32,843 bases of DNA, from positions 1-32,843 of the forward strand of contig NZ_AJLK01000047.1 of assembly GCF_000317205.1 (NCBI RefSeq), written 5' to 3'. The notes under the pieces are model-generated. The model made no database searches. It had not been told where the DNA came from and was given only the letters and a program-made list of their open reading frames with translations. Both the position numbers and the translations under genes were made by a program. Position 1 is the first letter of the stretch, and each line of letters opens with the position of its first letter. Positions 1 to 8,200 of this stretch are shown in pieces. This DNA comes from Fischerella muscicola PCC 7414 (GTDB lineage Bacteria; Cyanobacteriota; Cyanobacteriia; Cyanobacteriales; Nostocaceae).

Positions 1-466
1 AAAAATCCCACAAATGCCAAGGCAAACGCCTCACTTGGTGATCTTCTGTTGCCAGAATTAACCGGATTTCATCATCAGGATTTAATTTTGTGCGTAATTT
101 TTGGTCAATGTGACGAAAATCTTCAGATTTCAGCCATAAATTAATTTGTTTGTGTAAATCATCGCATAAATTACTAAAATCAACAGAGGAAACGTTTGTG
201 ACATCATCTTCGTCTATTTCTATATCTGTATCCTCTAAATCATCTGTGTAACTGCGCCAATCCAAGTTAGGGTAAAGAGCTTCATAGAGTAACTGATAAA
301 GCAGCTGCCAACGTTTGTAGAGTGGCCAAAGTTCTGGCGCAGCTGGTAGGCTACCCGTAAATTGCATGGCGATTGGATTACCTTCTTCCCAGAGTGCAGC
401 AGCAACAGAGGGAAAGCCTTGCTTTAAATTACCCTTTCCCAGGTTCAATACAACTAGTTTACTCAT
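1..466 (-). CDS. CHAT-domain (caspase-like) protein, N-terminal part, cut by window edge
   Basis: The frame opens with ATG (MSKLVVLNLGKGNLKQGF) and stays open for 155 codons to the left edge, so the C-terminal part is missing. The last visible residues, LATEDHQVRRLPWHLWDF (138-155), match the signature at the entry to CHAT domains of cyanobacterial proteins; CHAT domains are caspase-like Cys/His proteases, but the catalytic residues would lie beyond the edge. Residues about 74-88 form a strongly acidic stretch (DDLEDTDIEIDEDD). The start lies 5 nt after the stop of the DUF1822 gene, which suggests translational coupling in a three-gene operon. The family call is from recognition of the motif; protease activity and any role in signalling or cell death are inference. 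Confidence 0.8.
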   Translation of the reverse strand, partial: MSKLVVLNLGKGNLKQGFPSVAAALWEEGNPIAMQFTGSLPAAPELWPLYKRWQLLYQLLYEALYPNLDWRSYTDDLEDTDIEIDEDDVTNVSSVDFSNLCDDLHKQINLWLKSEDFRHIDQKLRTKLNPDDEIRLILATEDHQVRRLPWHLWDF

Positions 467-471
467 GGCTA

Positions 472-1710
472 TTAGCCAACAAGCTTCTCAAGCATAAAAT
501 CTTCTTTAATACTGATATCACCTAAGGTTACTTGTAAACTAAAACTTTTGCCTGGGGGAGATTTAAATTTTTTGAGTTGAATAAAATTGTCGTGACTTCT
601 AGATTGTACTTCCTGAAGAATGTTTCCCGACCCCGAAAGCAAAAGTAATTTCAAATCAGGTGGTAGATATACTTCTTCGTTAGCTGGATGTAATTGGACA
701 CGGATACTGACTTTATCATCTATTTCTGATGTCAAACCAATCAGCAGCACCACAGCAGTATTCCTGATTTGCATTCCTAAATCAATCAACTTAGCTCCCT
801 TGACACGAACTTCATTCAAGGTTGCATCACTGCGGAACTGCACAGCTAAAGTATTTTGTTGTGAACTAACGAGGGTGTCAAAAGAGTGCCAACCTCCTTC
901 AAAGACATTTTGAAACCATTTACTCAAGTTATTTACCAAGGGTTGGCTGTATGCAACTAAATTACCTTTATGCTTAGCAAGCCTTGTTTGGTATAAATCC
1001 TGTCTTCCTTCATCTAGTGCTAGTAATGCCATCCATTCTTGCTCACTTACATCCTTAGGCAAATCAGGAGTCCAGTGATCCAGTTGCTTGAGTAGTTTTT
1101 CTATTTGTACACCTGACAACTCTGGCAACATTTTTAGCTGTGGTTTTTGCACAGAACATACTTCCCGTGCCACCCACATCACATTTATATCTGCAATTAA
1201 ATCTTCTTCATCTAACAAGTAAGTTCGATCCATCAAGTCATATTTAGCTTTTTCTCGAATTTGTTGGTGGGTTGTGTATCCCCACACTCCTATCCAGTTT
1301 TCTTCCAAGTTAATCTGCACAGCTAGATAATAATTAGCCACCCAGTTGGGAATATCAACCCATTCTTGGGGTATGCGAAATTCTGTCAGATTACTTTTAT
1401 CGCTAGGAATTAGCACTAGCCGCAGATCACCCACAGTTAAACAAGTACCATTCACAAATTCCCAAATACTAGGTAACTGATAATCACTTGGCCAAACCTT
1501 GGGAGTTTCACCTAAATCAGGTTCTTCTTTCAACCAATCTAAAAAAGCATTCAAACATAAACAATTGAGATAGGCATTCCAACGAGCAGCAGGGTTAGAG
1601 TAATGATTTTGAGCAGATATTTGCCATGCAGTTTGTTGTTCTTGCTCTGATAAATCCAACCATAACTTATCTGGGTAAAGCACCATTAAATCATTCATTT
1701 CCGATTTCAT
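472..1710 (-). CDS. DUF1822 family protein
   Basis: A 412-residue protein starting MKSEMNDLMVLYPDKLWLDL. The N-terminal third carries the DUF1822 hallmarks: a short helix after the start, then AARWNAYLNCLCLNAFLDWL, and a later beta-rich region; no membrane segment or signal peptide is visible. The frame is open upstream to a TTG at 1731, but ATG 1710 is preferred because AGGG sits 8 nt upstream and it follows the stop of the sigma-like gene by 4 nt. M12 of the longer frame (MNDLMVLYP) is a further possible start. DUF1822 proteins are largely cyanobacterial and have no assigned biochemical function. Position between a sigma-like factor and a CHAT protein, with gaps of 4 and 5 nt, points to a joint function or fixed stoichiometry (inference). 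Confidence 0.82.
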   Translation of the reverse strand: MKSEMNDLMVLYPDKLWLDLSEQEQQTAWQISAQNHYSNPAARWNAYLNCLCLNAFLDWLKEEPDLGETPKVWPSDYQLPSIWEFVNGTCLTVGDLRLVLIPSDKSNLTEFRIPQEWVDIPNWVANYYLAVQINLEENWIGVWGYTTHQQIREKAKYDLMDRTYLLDEEDLIADINVMWVAREVCSVQKPQLKMLPELSGVQIEKLLKQLDHWTPDLPKDVSEQEWMALLALDEGRQDLYQTRLAKHKGNLVAYSQPLVNNLSKWFQNVFEGGWHSFDTLVSSQQNTLAVQFRSDATLNEVRVKGAKLIDLGMQIRNTAVVLLIGLTSEIDDKVSIRVQLHPANEEVYLPPDLKLLLLSGSGNILQEVQSRSHDNFIQLKKFKSPPGKSFSLQVTLGDISIKEDFMLEKLVG

Positions 1711-1714
1711 ATTT

Positions 1715-3286
1715 TTATCCCTGTTTGGCAAAATACAATTTGCTTTTCAACCATTCTTCAATGAATTCAGCTATTTTTTGATTGACTATTTCTAGAGAAT
1801 TTTGTTCTAAATTCATGTTCTTTTCTAATTCATTTTTGAAAGATATAATGAGGTTTTGTTTTACCTGTGACAATACACTTGATGCTTCCGATATAAAAAT
1901 AGTAATTTGCTGATAGTTTTGTTGTCCTAGAAGATGAATTTCCTGAGAAATAGTTAATAACTTCTCTTGCTCTGAAGATTGTTCTCCAATTTTATCTAAT
2001 GTTGAATATAATATTTTTTGACAATGAGACCGAATACATTCATTCATAGCATCTTTGATATTTTCAATATCTTTTTCATTGCGAAGACAAATATCTGGAT
2101 GAACTTTATTTAATTCCATAACTAAATCTTTTAATATATTTTTAAGATATCTGGATAATTGACGAGCCACTTGATATTGTTTTTGTAAGTCTGGATAACT
2201 AGCTCTTAAAATTGTTGCTATTTCAGTTTGTGTCAAGCTTAGCCCTTGCCAAAGTTTTAACATTATTTGACCAGTTTCTGGTATGGAAGCAAATAAATTA
2301 GAGATAATTGACTGAACTTGTTCCCATGCTTCTTCTTGTATGAGATTATCCCAAGGTGTTAGTGTAGGGTCAAAAATATTATCATATTCTTCTAAGGATA
2401 AAAAACGTTTGGTACGATAATCACGAGCTGCCCGTACACAGGTTGATAACATAGATTGAACTTTCTCGCTGGAAACTGGCGCTGTGGGAAAATCTAGTTT
2501 CTTTATTTGGTGGTTATAACAATGGGCAATTTCTTGGAGATGCTGTTGATTGGGGGGTTCCAAACTACGACCTCCTTGAGAACGTGTTGGTTGATAGATT
2601 TTATCTAGACATTGCCAAACTAAGCAGTAAGAATTAAGTTTTTTGTGATTTATTCCTTTAGAGAGCAATGCTTCGCGTAATTCTTTAGCGTTTAAATCTT
2701 TGAGTAAGCCATAATCAGAAAATTTTCCTCTCTTTGCTTCTATATCATGCCGATAAATTGTATTGCTAATCAACCTTATGATTGCTGTTTTAGCATATCC
2801 TTCGATATTAGTCAGTGGATATTCAACATTAAAATTTTTCAGGAGTTTACCTGGTGGATTAGCGGCTGCATTCGCGATTTGAAAATATTCTTCTAATGGA
2901 TATTTATGCCGGAGATATTTAAATCTTTGATAAGCTTTTTGAGAAGCCCATAAGCAAGCTTCTTGCAAATATGCAGACATATGTCTTCCAGCTATAAAAG
3001 AAGACGTGGTGAAGGGGAGACGGGTTGACGCGGAGAGTCCATCAATATTCACCGCGTCCCCGTTTCCTTTTGTCCCCCTATCCTCTTCTGTTGACGCCTT
3101 CCTTAAAACTTTCAGAAAGTATTGCGCCCAAAACTCTTCATTTGCGTCTGGTTCTGACTCCACTAAACTTTTTATACAACGTTCTAGGTCTGGGTCTGTT
3201 TGCCAAATAGGATTTAGATCACTACTGGAGTTGCCAAAACTGAGAAACGTTGAGAACTTTTCAATGATATCTTCACGTTTTTTCAT
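1715..3286 (-). CDS. Sigma-70-like RNA polymerase sigma factor, first gene of CHAT operon
   Basis: A 523-residue protein. The central part (about 100-190) contains HMSAYLQEACLWASQKAYQ, then ISNTIYRHDIEAKRGKFSDY, typical of the sigma region 2-like segment of cyanobacterial proteins annotated as sigma-70 family. A second helical part with PWDNLIQEEAWEQV and LSLTQTEIATILRASYPDLQ looks like a region 4 helix-turn-helix. The C-terminal roughly 130 residues are helical and unassigned. It is longer than ordinary group 3 or ECF factors, so it may be an atypical sigma or a DNA-binding regulator. ATG 3286 is chosen over the upstream TTG at 3316 because AGAGGA lies 7 nt before it. Residues about 65-96 are encoded by an intergenic-type repeat (separate entry). 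It is followed immediately by DUF1822 and CHAT genes. Confidence 0.75.
   Translation of the reverse strand: MKKREDIIEKFSTFLSFGNSSSDLNPIWQTDPDLERCIKSLVESEPDANEEFWAQYFLKVLRKASTEEDRGTKGNGDAVNIDGLSASTRLPFTTSSFIAGRHMSAYLQEACLWASQKAYQRFKYLRHKYPLEEYFQIANAAANPPGKLLKNFNVEYPLTNIEGYAKTAIIRLISNTIYRHDIEAKRGKFSDYGLLKDLNAKELREALLSKGINHKKLNSYCLVWQCLDKIYQPTRSQGGRSLEPPNQQHLQEIAHCYNHQIKKLDFPTAPVSSEKVQSMLSTCVRAARDYRTKRFLSLEEYDNIFDPTLTPWDNLIQEEAWEQVQSIISNLFASIPETGQIMLKLWQGLSLTQTEIATILRASYPDLQKQYQVARQLSRYLKNILKDLVMELNKVHPDICLRNEKDIENIKDAMNECIRSHCQKILYSTLDKIGEQSSEQEKLLTISQEIHLLGQQNYQQITIFISEASSVLSQVKQNLIISFKNELEKNMNLEQNSLEIVNQKIAEFIEEWLKSKLYFAKQG
3003..3095. repeat. G/C-skewed low-complexity repeat inserted in frame in the sigma-like gene
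   Basis: The plus strand reads GGGGAGACGGGTTGACGCGG and, after a short spacer, CGCGTCCCCGTTTCC and TTGTCCCCC, giving roughly inverted arms. This composition is that of filler repeats found between genes in Nostocales, and is unlike the AT-rich surrounding gene. It encodes a polar stretch including EEDRGTKGNGDAVN between two helical segments, and keeps the frame. Boundaries are approximate. Confidence 0.5.
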
Positions 3287-3586
3287 GAAGTGTCCTCTGG
3301 TTTTTGCTTCGGTCAACTATTAATGAGTCAACCTGACCCTCTGAATGTGAGGGATCTTGCTATTTATGTATGGGAATTGCAAACACAGGATTATGCAGGA
3401 AATGGCACAAAAAGACCTAAATTTTATGAAAATTTCGGCTGAGGTGGTATTAAACTGATTTTGATCTGTCAAATTGGCGATCGCTCCAATCCCTAAGCTA
3501 AGCAAAACTGCCAATCTCATCTATATAATTTATTCACTTCCCATTAATTACTGTCCTGGGGAGGAAGATTTTACGACTATGTTAAA
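3287..3586. other. Gene-free gap between methyltransferase and sigma operon
   Basis: About 300 bases upstream of the sigma-like gene; it should hold the promoter of the operon. A 66-codon minus-strand frame here has no family resemblance and no clear ribosome binding site. Two TTGAC hexamer-like units (GGTTGACTCATTAATAGTTGACC region near 3313-3335) are seen but no convincing -35/-10 pair was identified. Confidence 0.4.
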
Positions 3587-4204
3587 TTACCTAGCTTTAG
3601 TTGCGATGCCTTTGTAAAGATATCCCATGATTTTAGGCGCTTTTTCAGCATAAAACTCTTCCAAGCTCACTGTATCGAACTGATTCTCCAGAATTTGTCG
3701 GATATTTCGATTCAAGTGACAACCGCCTGCAATTATTTTTTGTAATGGGGTCAATCGATTTTGCCAGACTTGAACATTAGGTTCATTGCTTAGTCCATGT
3801 TCAATGAAAAAAAATCTTCCTCTTGGTTTTAACACCCGATAGATTTCTTTGAGAGCTTGTTCAACATTCTCAATACTACATAAAGTCCAAGTGCTGACTA
3901 CGCTGTTAAATGTATTATCTGCCATTGGCAGGTTTTCACCACTTAAAATGTGATGGTCTACTGTAATTGAAGATGCCTGAATACGTTTTTGGGCTAGTGC
4001 ATGGATGCCTGGGTTAACGTCAACTGTGATAATTTTGTGAATGTGTTCTGGATAGTAGGAAAGATTTACTCCGCTACCAAAACCAATTTCGAGAACTTCT
4101 CCTTCTACATTTGCTAAAACCTCTTGACGATATTTAGCCAGACTAGGATCTGATAGCGACCAATCAATCAGATAGGGAAGGATTTTTTGTGAGTAAAAGC
4201 CCAT
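3587..4204 (-). CDS. Class I SAM-dependent methyltransferase (UbiE/METTL7-like)
   Basis: A 205-residue protein with a Rossmann methyltransferase core: motif I VLEIGFGSG at 37-45, the acidic residue after strand 2 in TVDVNPG (D62), ENLPMADNTFNSVVSTWTLC for motif II, and IYRVLKPRGRFFFIEHG for motif III. The C-terminal part has WQNRLTPLQKIIAGGCHLNR, a pattern shared with METTL7-like and phosphatidylethanolamine or quinone methyltransferase relatives; the substrate cannot be told. ATG 4204 is preceded directly by AGGA with 4 nt spacing. It stands alone on the minus strand, 246 bp after the kinase gene, with repeats in between, so it probably has its own promoter. Confidence 0.88.
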   Translation of the reverse strand: MGFYSQKILPYLIDWSLSDPSLAKYRQEVLANVEGEVLEIGFGSGVNLSYYPEHIHKIITVDVNPGIHALAQKRIQASSITVDHHILSGENLPMADNTFNSVVSTWTLCSIENVEQALKEIYRVLKPRGRFFFIEHGLSNEPNVQVWQNRLTPLQKIIAGGCHLNRNIRQILENQFDTVSLEEFYAEKAPKIMGYLYKGIATKAR

Positions 4205-4256
4205 TTTTTCCTAGTTATAGAGATACTATTTTACTTACTTATCGTAGCAATATTTA

Positions 4257-4390
4257 ACGCAAAGGAGCGCAGAGGTAGCGCAAAGGTTCGCAGAGTTTTC
4301 GCAAATTTTATTCTTAGTATAGCCACTCAATAACCAATTGAATATCTATCAGTGTCCATCTGTGTCCATCTGTGTACATCGGTGGTCGAT
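4257..4390. repeat. Two dispersed intergenic repeat types
   Basis: 4257-4296 has the GCAGAGG/GCAAAGG type (acgcaaaggagcgcagagg), and 4347-4390 the CAGTGTCCATCTGTG type with three tandem units. Related copies in this window lie at 8201-8234, 12978-13020 and 18756-18780 (ACACAGATG type) and at 13085-13128 (GCAGAGG type). Confidence 0.7.
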
Positions 4391-4450
4391 ATATAAAAAT
4401 AATTTTCTCACCGCTTCTACTCATATTCGATTTAAATCATGTCTCCTAGC

Positions 4451-6160
4451 TTACAAATTACTAGGTATTGTTTTAAACTTATCTACTGAACCCAATGAAT
4501 AATCTTCTAACTTAAAATCAGCAAATGGTTTCCTTTCTAATCTATTGCGGAGGGCTTCATCCAAAATTACACCTTCTGATTGTTTCCGCACACCAATAAT
4601 AATAATGCTCCTTTGGTATGCTGTTAAATCTTGGTTTGACTGACAATTATTGCGTTGAAATTGACCAAGATTCAATAAGCGATAACCTTTGACGCTAGAT
4701 ACATGAAAAAATAATTTCTTAACTAACAGTTGGATTTGTTTAGCACGTTCAAAGGCTCTACGTTCTTCAATTTGTGGTGTACCCTCACAAGAAGCTGTCC
4801 CCACTGAAATGATCTCAGTTGGGTTTTGCATGATTGTTTGAATTCCTTCTTGTTCTAGGTTTACCCTTAAATCTTCCAGATTGATAATTTGATTGTTATG
4901 TTTAATTTGATAATTGCTACCTAAAAGCCATTTGTATTCTACTGACAAAACAGCGATATTAAATTCTGCTGTTCTACCTTGGCTATCTTTTCCTTGCTGA
5001 TAGGGGAAGTAGTCTACCTTACCTTTTTTCTGTGGTATTTGCCCATAATTAATAGGTAATGAAGCAAATTTGGGCGATCGCATTGCCAATGCTACTATAC
5101 TGAGTAAACTCAATGACACAAGCAATGCGGCAAACCATGCTAGTAGAGGTATTCTTCGTTGCTGTGTTTTTGGTGGTAAAGTTGTAGTTGCTGATTCTAA
5201 CTGTTCTGTTAGCAAATGCCCAACTACATTAATTGTTGCAGCAGTGCTTGGGGTGAGTTGACTTTCCAGTTCTGCTAGACGTTGTAAAATTTCTTGGGCG
5301 TTAGCAGGACGCTGCGCTACATCCCGCGCCATCAACCAATCAATTAAATCCAACAGTAAGGGTGAGACATGAGTAGCGTGATCGCGCCAGTACAAAACAT
5401 TGTGGTATGAATCATACATATCTAGGGGATGACGCCCCGTCAGCAAAAATACAAAGGTGCGTCCCAAGGCAAAAAAATCTGACTGGGGTACAGCTTGACC
5501 GTTCATTTGTTCTGGGGCGCTGTAGCCAGATGAGGTAATGGCTGTGATTCCGCCTCCACCACTGCTGACTTTGGCAAGATAGGTTCTGGTTAGTTCCCTA
5601 GCAGTACCAAAATCAATCAATACCAACTGCCCATCAGGGCGGATCATAATGTTAGAGGGCTTGATATCTCTATGTAAGTACTGCTTACCATGTACTAAAA
5701 CTAAAATCTCTGCTAACTGTTTTAACCAGGCGATCGCTTGTGCTTGAGAAATTGGTCGATTTTGCTGCTGCTTCAGCCATCCCTCTAAGTTGGGGCCTTC
5801 GATTTTTTCCATAGCAATGCAGTGCAGCAGCAAGCCATCTCTGGTTTGATACGGGAAATAACTATCTTCGTTGGGAATCCCTGGATGATCTAATTGTCCC
5901 AAGACAGCCGCCTCTTGCTGAAATAGTTCTACGGCTTTGGCATCACTGTTAAGATTTTCCTTGAGTACTTTGAGGATTTTCGGTCTGTCTTGTTCATAAG
6001 CCTCATAAATCTTACCAAAACCAGTTTTATCACTCAACAAACGCATTACTCGGTAGCGTCCTAACAACTCCAGCACAGAACCACAGCTTTGACAAAAACG
6101 GTTCTCATCGTTATCTGGATGGTTGGGTTGCAAACAGTGGGGGTTGATGCAAAGGCTCAT
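4451..6160 (-). CDS. Membrane-anchored Ser/Thr protein kinase with N-terminal zinc ribbon
   Basis: A 569-residue protein. Residues 4-26 form a zinc-ribbon-like module (C4, C9, C23, C26). The Hanks-type kinase domain spans about 36-295: glycine loop DKTGFGK at 44-50, likely ATP-binding lysine in KILKVLK, catalytic loop HRDIKPSN at 163-170, DFG at 183-185, and APE at 215-217. All key catalytic residues are present, so it should be active. One membrane helix lies at about 338-360 (LLAWFAALLVSLSLLSIVAL). The remaining roughly 210 residues would be outside the plasma membrane; EERRAFERAKQIQLLVKKL near 466-484 resembles the helix of OmpA-like peptidoglycan-binding folds, but this is tentative. The architecture suggests a sensor kinase with an external sensing domain; the ligand and substrates are unknown. 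Confidence 0.88.
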   Translation of the reverse strand: MSLCINPHCLQPNHPDNDENRFCQSCGSVLELLGRYRVMRLLSDKTGFGKIYEAYEQDRPKILKVLKENLNSDAKAVELFQQEAAVLGQLDHPGIPNEDSYFPYQTRDGLLLHCIAMEKIEGPNLEGWLKQQQNRPISQAQAIAWLKQLAEILVLVHGKQYLHRDIKPSNIMIRPDGQLVLIDFGTARELTRTYLAKVSSGGGGITAITSSGYSAPEQMNGQAVPQSDFFALGRTFVFLLTGRHPLDMYDSYHNVLYWRDHATHVSPLLLDLIDWLMARDVAQRPANAQEILQRLAELESQLTPSTAATINVVGHLLTEQLESATTTLPPKTQQRRIPLLAWFAALLVSLSLLSIVALAMRSPKFASLPINYGQIPQKKGKVDYFPYQQGKDSQGRTAEFNIAVLSVEYKWLLGSNYQIKHNNQIINLEDLRVNLEQEGIQTIMQNPTEIISVGTASCEGTPQIEERRAFERAKQIQLLVKKLFFHVSSVKGYRLLNLGQFQRNNCQSNQDLTAYQRSIIIIGVRKQSEGVILDEALRNRLERKPFADFKLEDYSLGSVDKFKTIPSNL

Positions 6161-6269
6161 GACTGATATCCGTGGTACAAGTTAGCAATCCGCTAATACT
6201 CTATCTTCAGACAGTTGCAAATAAAATGAAGTTGCATTTGTAGCAAGAAAATTAGGTTAAGGGTAAGAA

Positions 6270-6540
6270 GGCAGACGGCAGAGGGCAGAAGGCAGAAGGG
6301 AATTAGTGAACAGCACCGCACTCATTGAAGACTACGTTTATCTACTACTCGACCACATAAGTTTTGACTCTTTGCGAGGCGTCAGATCCCCGATTTTTTG
6401 GAAAAATCGGGGATCTGGTCAACCTATCAAAATCAGAGTGGGGGTCACGGAACCTAGTTTGTGGCGGCTGTTGGGCATAACTTAAAACTTTTTCAAACCT
6501 TGCTACCCTCTGCCGTCTGTCGTCTGCCTTCTGCCTTTTG
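6270..6540. repeat. Inverted pair of CTGCCTT-type heptamer repeats flanking a segment
   Basis: 6270-6300 is built of GGCAGAN units and 6506-6540 of the reverse-complement units (CTGCCGT, CTGCCTT). They enclose about 205 bp that includes the palindromic element at 6346-6435. This matches the short tandemly repeated repetitive sequences described in heterocystous cyanobacteria. Confidence 0.75.
6346..6435. repeat. Dispersed palindromic element, copy 1 (MITE-like)
   Basis: It begins TACTCGACCACATAAGTTTT and ends CCTATCAAAATCA, around a hairpin with perfect 16-bp arms at 6383-6398 and 6402-6417 (arm CAGATCCCCGATTTTT, 3-nt loop). The same outer sequences recur at 25383-25473; the right half recurs at 30034-30091. 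No coding capacity. Confidence 0.8.
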
Positions 6541-6715
6541 GCACACTCACAATCAAAGCAACACGACCATAGAAAGAGGAGAAAAATTGTTCAACTTTTT
6601 AAGATAGTTTTATAACATCAACAATTTTTAAAGATAAATATTTGTATTTTTTATTAATAGCGCTCAAAGCTCTAGACCCGAGTAAAAAAAGGGTTGAGTT
6701 TGATATAAAAAAATG

Positions 6716-6754
6716 TTTAAACCTTTCATTCTAGATTAGATGAAAAGGTTTAAA
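6716..6754. promoter_or_regulatory. Strong hairpin about 90 nt upstream of the SDR gene
   Basis: TTTAAACCTTTCAT (6716-6729) pairs with ATGAAAAGGTTTAAA (6740-6754), one bulged A, 10-nt loop. It could be a 5'-leader structure, an operator or the remains of a repeat; no T-run follows, so a classical terminator is unlikely. Confidence 0.4.
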
Positions 6755-6844
6755 ACCTAATGCAAATAGAGTTCAGTATTCAAAAATTTAGATATTACGG
6801 TTACGCAAAAATCTCAAATCTCACAATCACAAAGCTAAGTAAAG

Positions 6845-7906
6845 ATGAATAATATTTATCAAAACTATCAAAACCCATTCATTCTGGCTGTACTGATTGT
6901 AGCTGCATTACTTGTCATACAAATTATTGTGCGCTGGTGGCGAGAACAGCAATATAGTCTGAAGGGTAAAACAGTGCTAATTACCGGTGGTTCACGAGGG
7001 CTGGGCTTGGTAATGGCACGCCAGCTAGTACAAAAAGGCGCGCGTCTGGCGATTTGTGCGCGTGACACCTCAGAACTAGAAAAAGCGCGTATCGATTTAC
7101 AGCAACGGGGTGGAGAAGTACTGGCTGTACCTTGTGATGTCACAGATGAACTTGAAGTTAAGCAGATGATGCGATTTGTAAGCGATCGCTTTGGTCAGAT
7201 TGATGTGCTGATTAATAATGCAGGCACTATCCAGGTAGGGCCGATGCAAGAGATGACCCTTGATGACTACGAAGAAGCCATCAAAATTCATTTTTGGGCG
7301 CCATTATATACAACTCTGGCTGTTCTGCCTATGATGCGCCAGCGACGTGAGGGACGCATCGTTAATATTTCCTCGATTGGTGGTAAGGTGAGCGTACCAC
7401 ATCTGTTGCCTTACAGTGCCAGTAAGTTTGCTTTAGTTGGGCTTTCGGAAGGAATGCACTCAGAATTGGCAAAGGACGGGATTGTTGTGACTACCGTTTG
7501 TCCCGGTTTGATGCGTACTGGCAGTCCCTATAATGCTTTCTTCAAAGGCAAGCACCGTCAGGAATACGCCTGGTTTAGCATTAGTGATTCTCTACCCCTA
7601 CTTTCTATGAGTGCTGAAAGTGCAGCCAAGCAAATTATTGCCGCTTTTAGGCGGGGAGATGCGGAAGTAACACTATCGTTGCCAGCGCAGATAGGCGAGA
7701 AATTTCACGCCCTATTTCCCGGTTTCACCTCTGTACTCCTTGGTTGGGTAAACAGATTTTTACCAGAAGCAGATGGTATTGGTAGCGATCGCGTTTCAGG
7801 TAAAGAGAGTCAATCTTCTATCTCACCTTCTGTTTTAACAAGCTTAAGCGACCAAGCAGCACAGCAAAACAACCAATTTTTTCAAGAAAACTCAAAAATG
7901 TCATAG
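6845..7906 (+). CDS. Membrane-anchored SDR family NAD(P)-dependent oxidoreductase
   Basis: A 353-residue protein. Residues 12-31 (FILAVLIVAALLVIQIIVRW) form an N-terminal membrane helix. The classical short-chain dehydrogenase core follows: cofactor loop TGGSRGLG at 47-54, CDVTD near 97-101, NNAG at 124-127, the catalytic serine in NISS (174-177), and YSASK with Y190 and K194. After the core, about 100 residues run to a Gln/Ser-rich tail. The enzyme should use NAD(P)H on an unknown substrate, probably lipophilic given the membrane anchor (inference). The ChaB gene follows 14 nt downstream, suggesting one transcript. Several HIP1-like octamers lie in the gene, so it is native in base use. Confidence 0.9.
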   Translation: MNNIYQNYQNPFILAVLIVAALLVIQIIVRWWREQQYSLKGKTVLITGGSRGLGLVMARQLVQKGARLAICARDTSELEKARIDLQQRGGEVLAVPCDVTDELEVKQMMRFVSDRFGQIDVLINNAGTIQVGPMQEMTLDDYEEAIKIHFWAPLYTTLAVLPMMRQRREGRIVNISSIGGKVSVPHLLPYSASKFALVGLSEGMHSELAKDGIVVTTVCPGLMRTGSPYNAFFKGKHRQEYAWFSISDSLPLLSMSAESAAKQIIAAFRRGDAEVTLSLPAQIGEKFHALFPGFTSVLLGWVNRFLPEADGIGSDRVSGKESQSSISPSVLTSLSDQAAQQNNQFFQENSKMS

Positions 7907-7920
7907 GGAAGTGTAATTGT

Positions 7921-8124
7921 ATGCCTTACCAAGAAATAGCGGATTTACCAGACTCTGTGAAGAAGCATCTGCCCAAACACGCAGCCGAGATATTTCTTGC
8001 AGCTTTCAATAATGCTGCAAAAGAATATGAGGATGAAGAAACGGCTTTTCGTGTGGCTTGGGCAGCTGTGAAGCGAGATTATGAAAAAGGTGAGGATGGC
8101 AACTGGCACAAAAAACCAGAATAA
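7921..8124 (+). CDS. chaB: ChaB family protein
   Basis: A 67-residue protein, MPYQEIADLPDSVKKHLP, followed by HAAEIFLAAFNNA and AFRVAWAAVKRDYEKGEDGNW, which match the small ChaB family throughout. ChaB was named as a putative regulator of the cation transporter ChaA in E. coli, but a molecular role is not settled. AGGGAAG precedes the ATG by about 9 nt. It sits 14 nt after the SDR gene with no chaA-like transporter in the window, so a link to cation transport is not supported here. Confidence 0.9.
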   Translation: MPYQEIADLPDSVKKHLPKHAAEIFLAAFNNAAKEYEDEETAFRVAWAAVKRDYEKGEDGNWHKKPE

Positions 8125-8200
8125 AATTTTAAAGCTGTGACCAAAATTACGCCTAACCTAATGTGAATTAAAACTATGGCAATAATCATGTTTTTTTTAA

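Larger units (their letters stand above)
6161..6844. other. 684-bp gene-free, repeat-rich region between divergent genes
   Basis: No supported gene. It separates the kinase (minus) from the SDR gene (plus), so both promoters should be here. It holds inverted heptamer repeats, a 90-bp dispersed element between them, and a strong hairpin near the SDR gene, each listed separately. The last 250 bases are very AT-rich. Confidence 0.7.

Noticed and set aside
3320-3520. 66-codon minus-strand frame upstream of the sigma-like gene
   Set aside because: No family resemblance, no clear ribosome binding site, and it occupies the expected promoter region of the operon.
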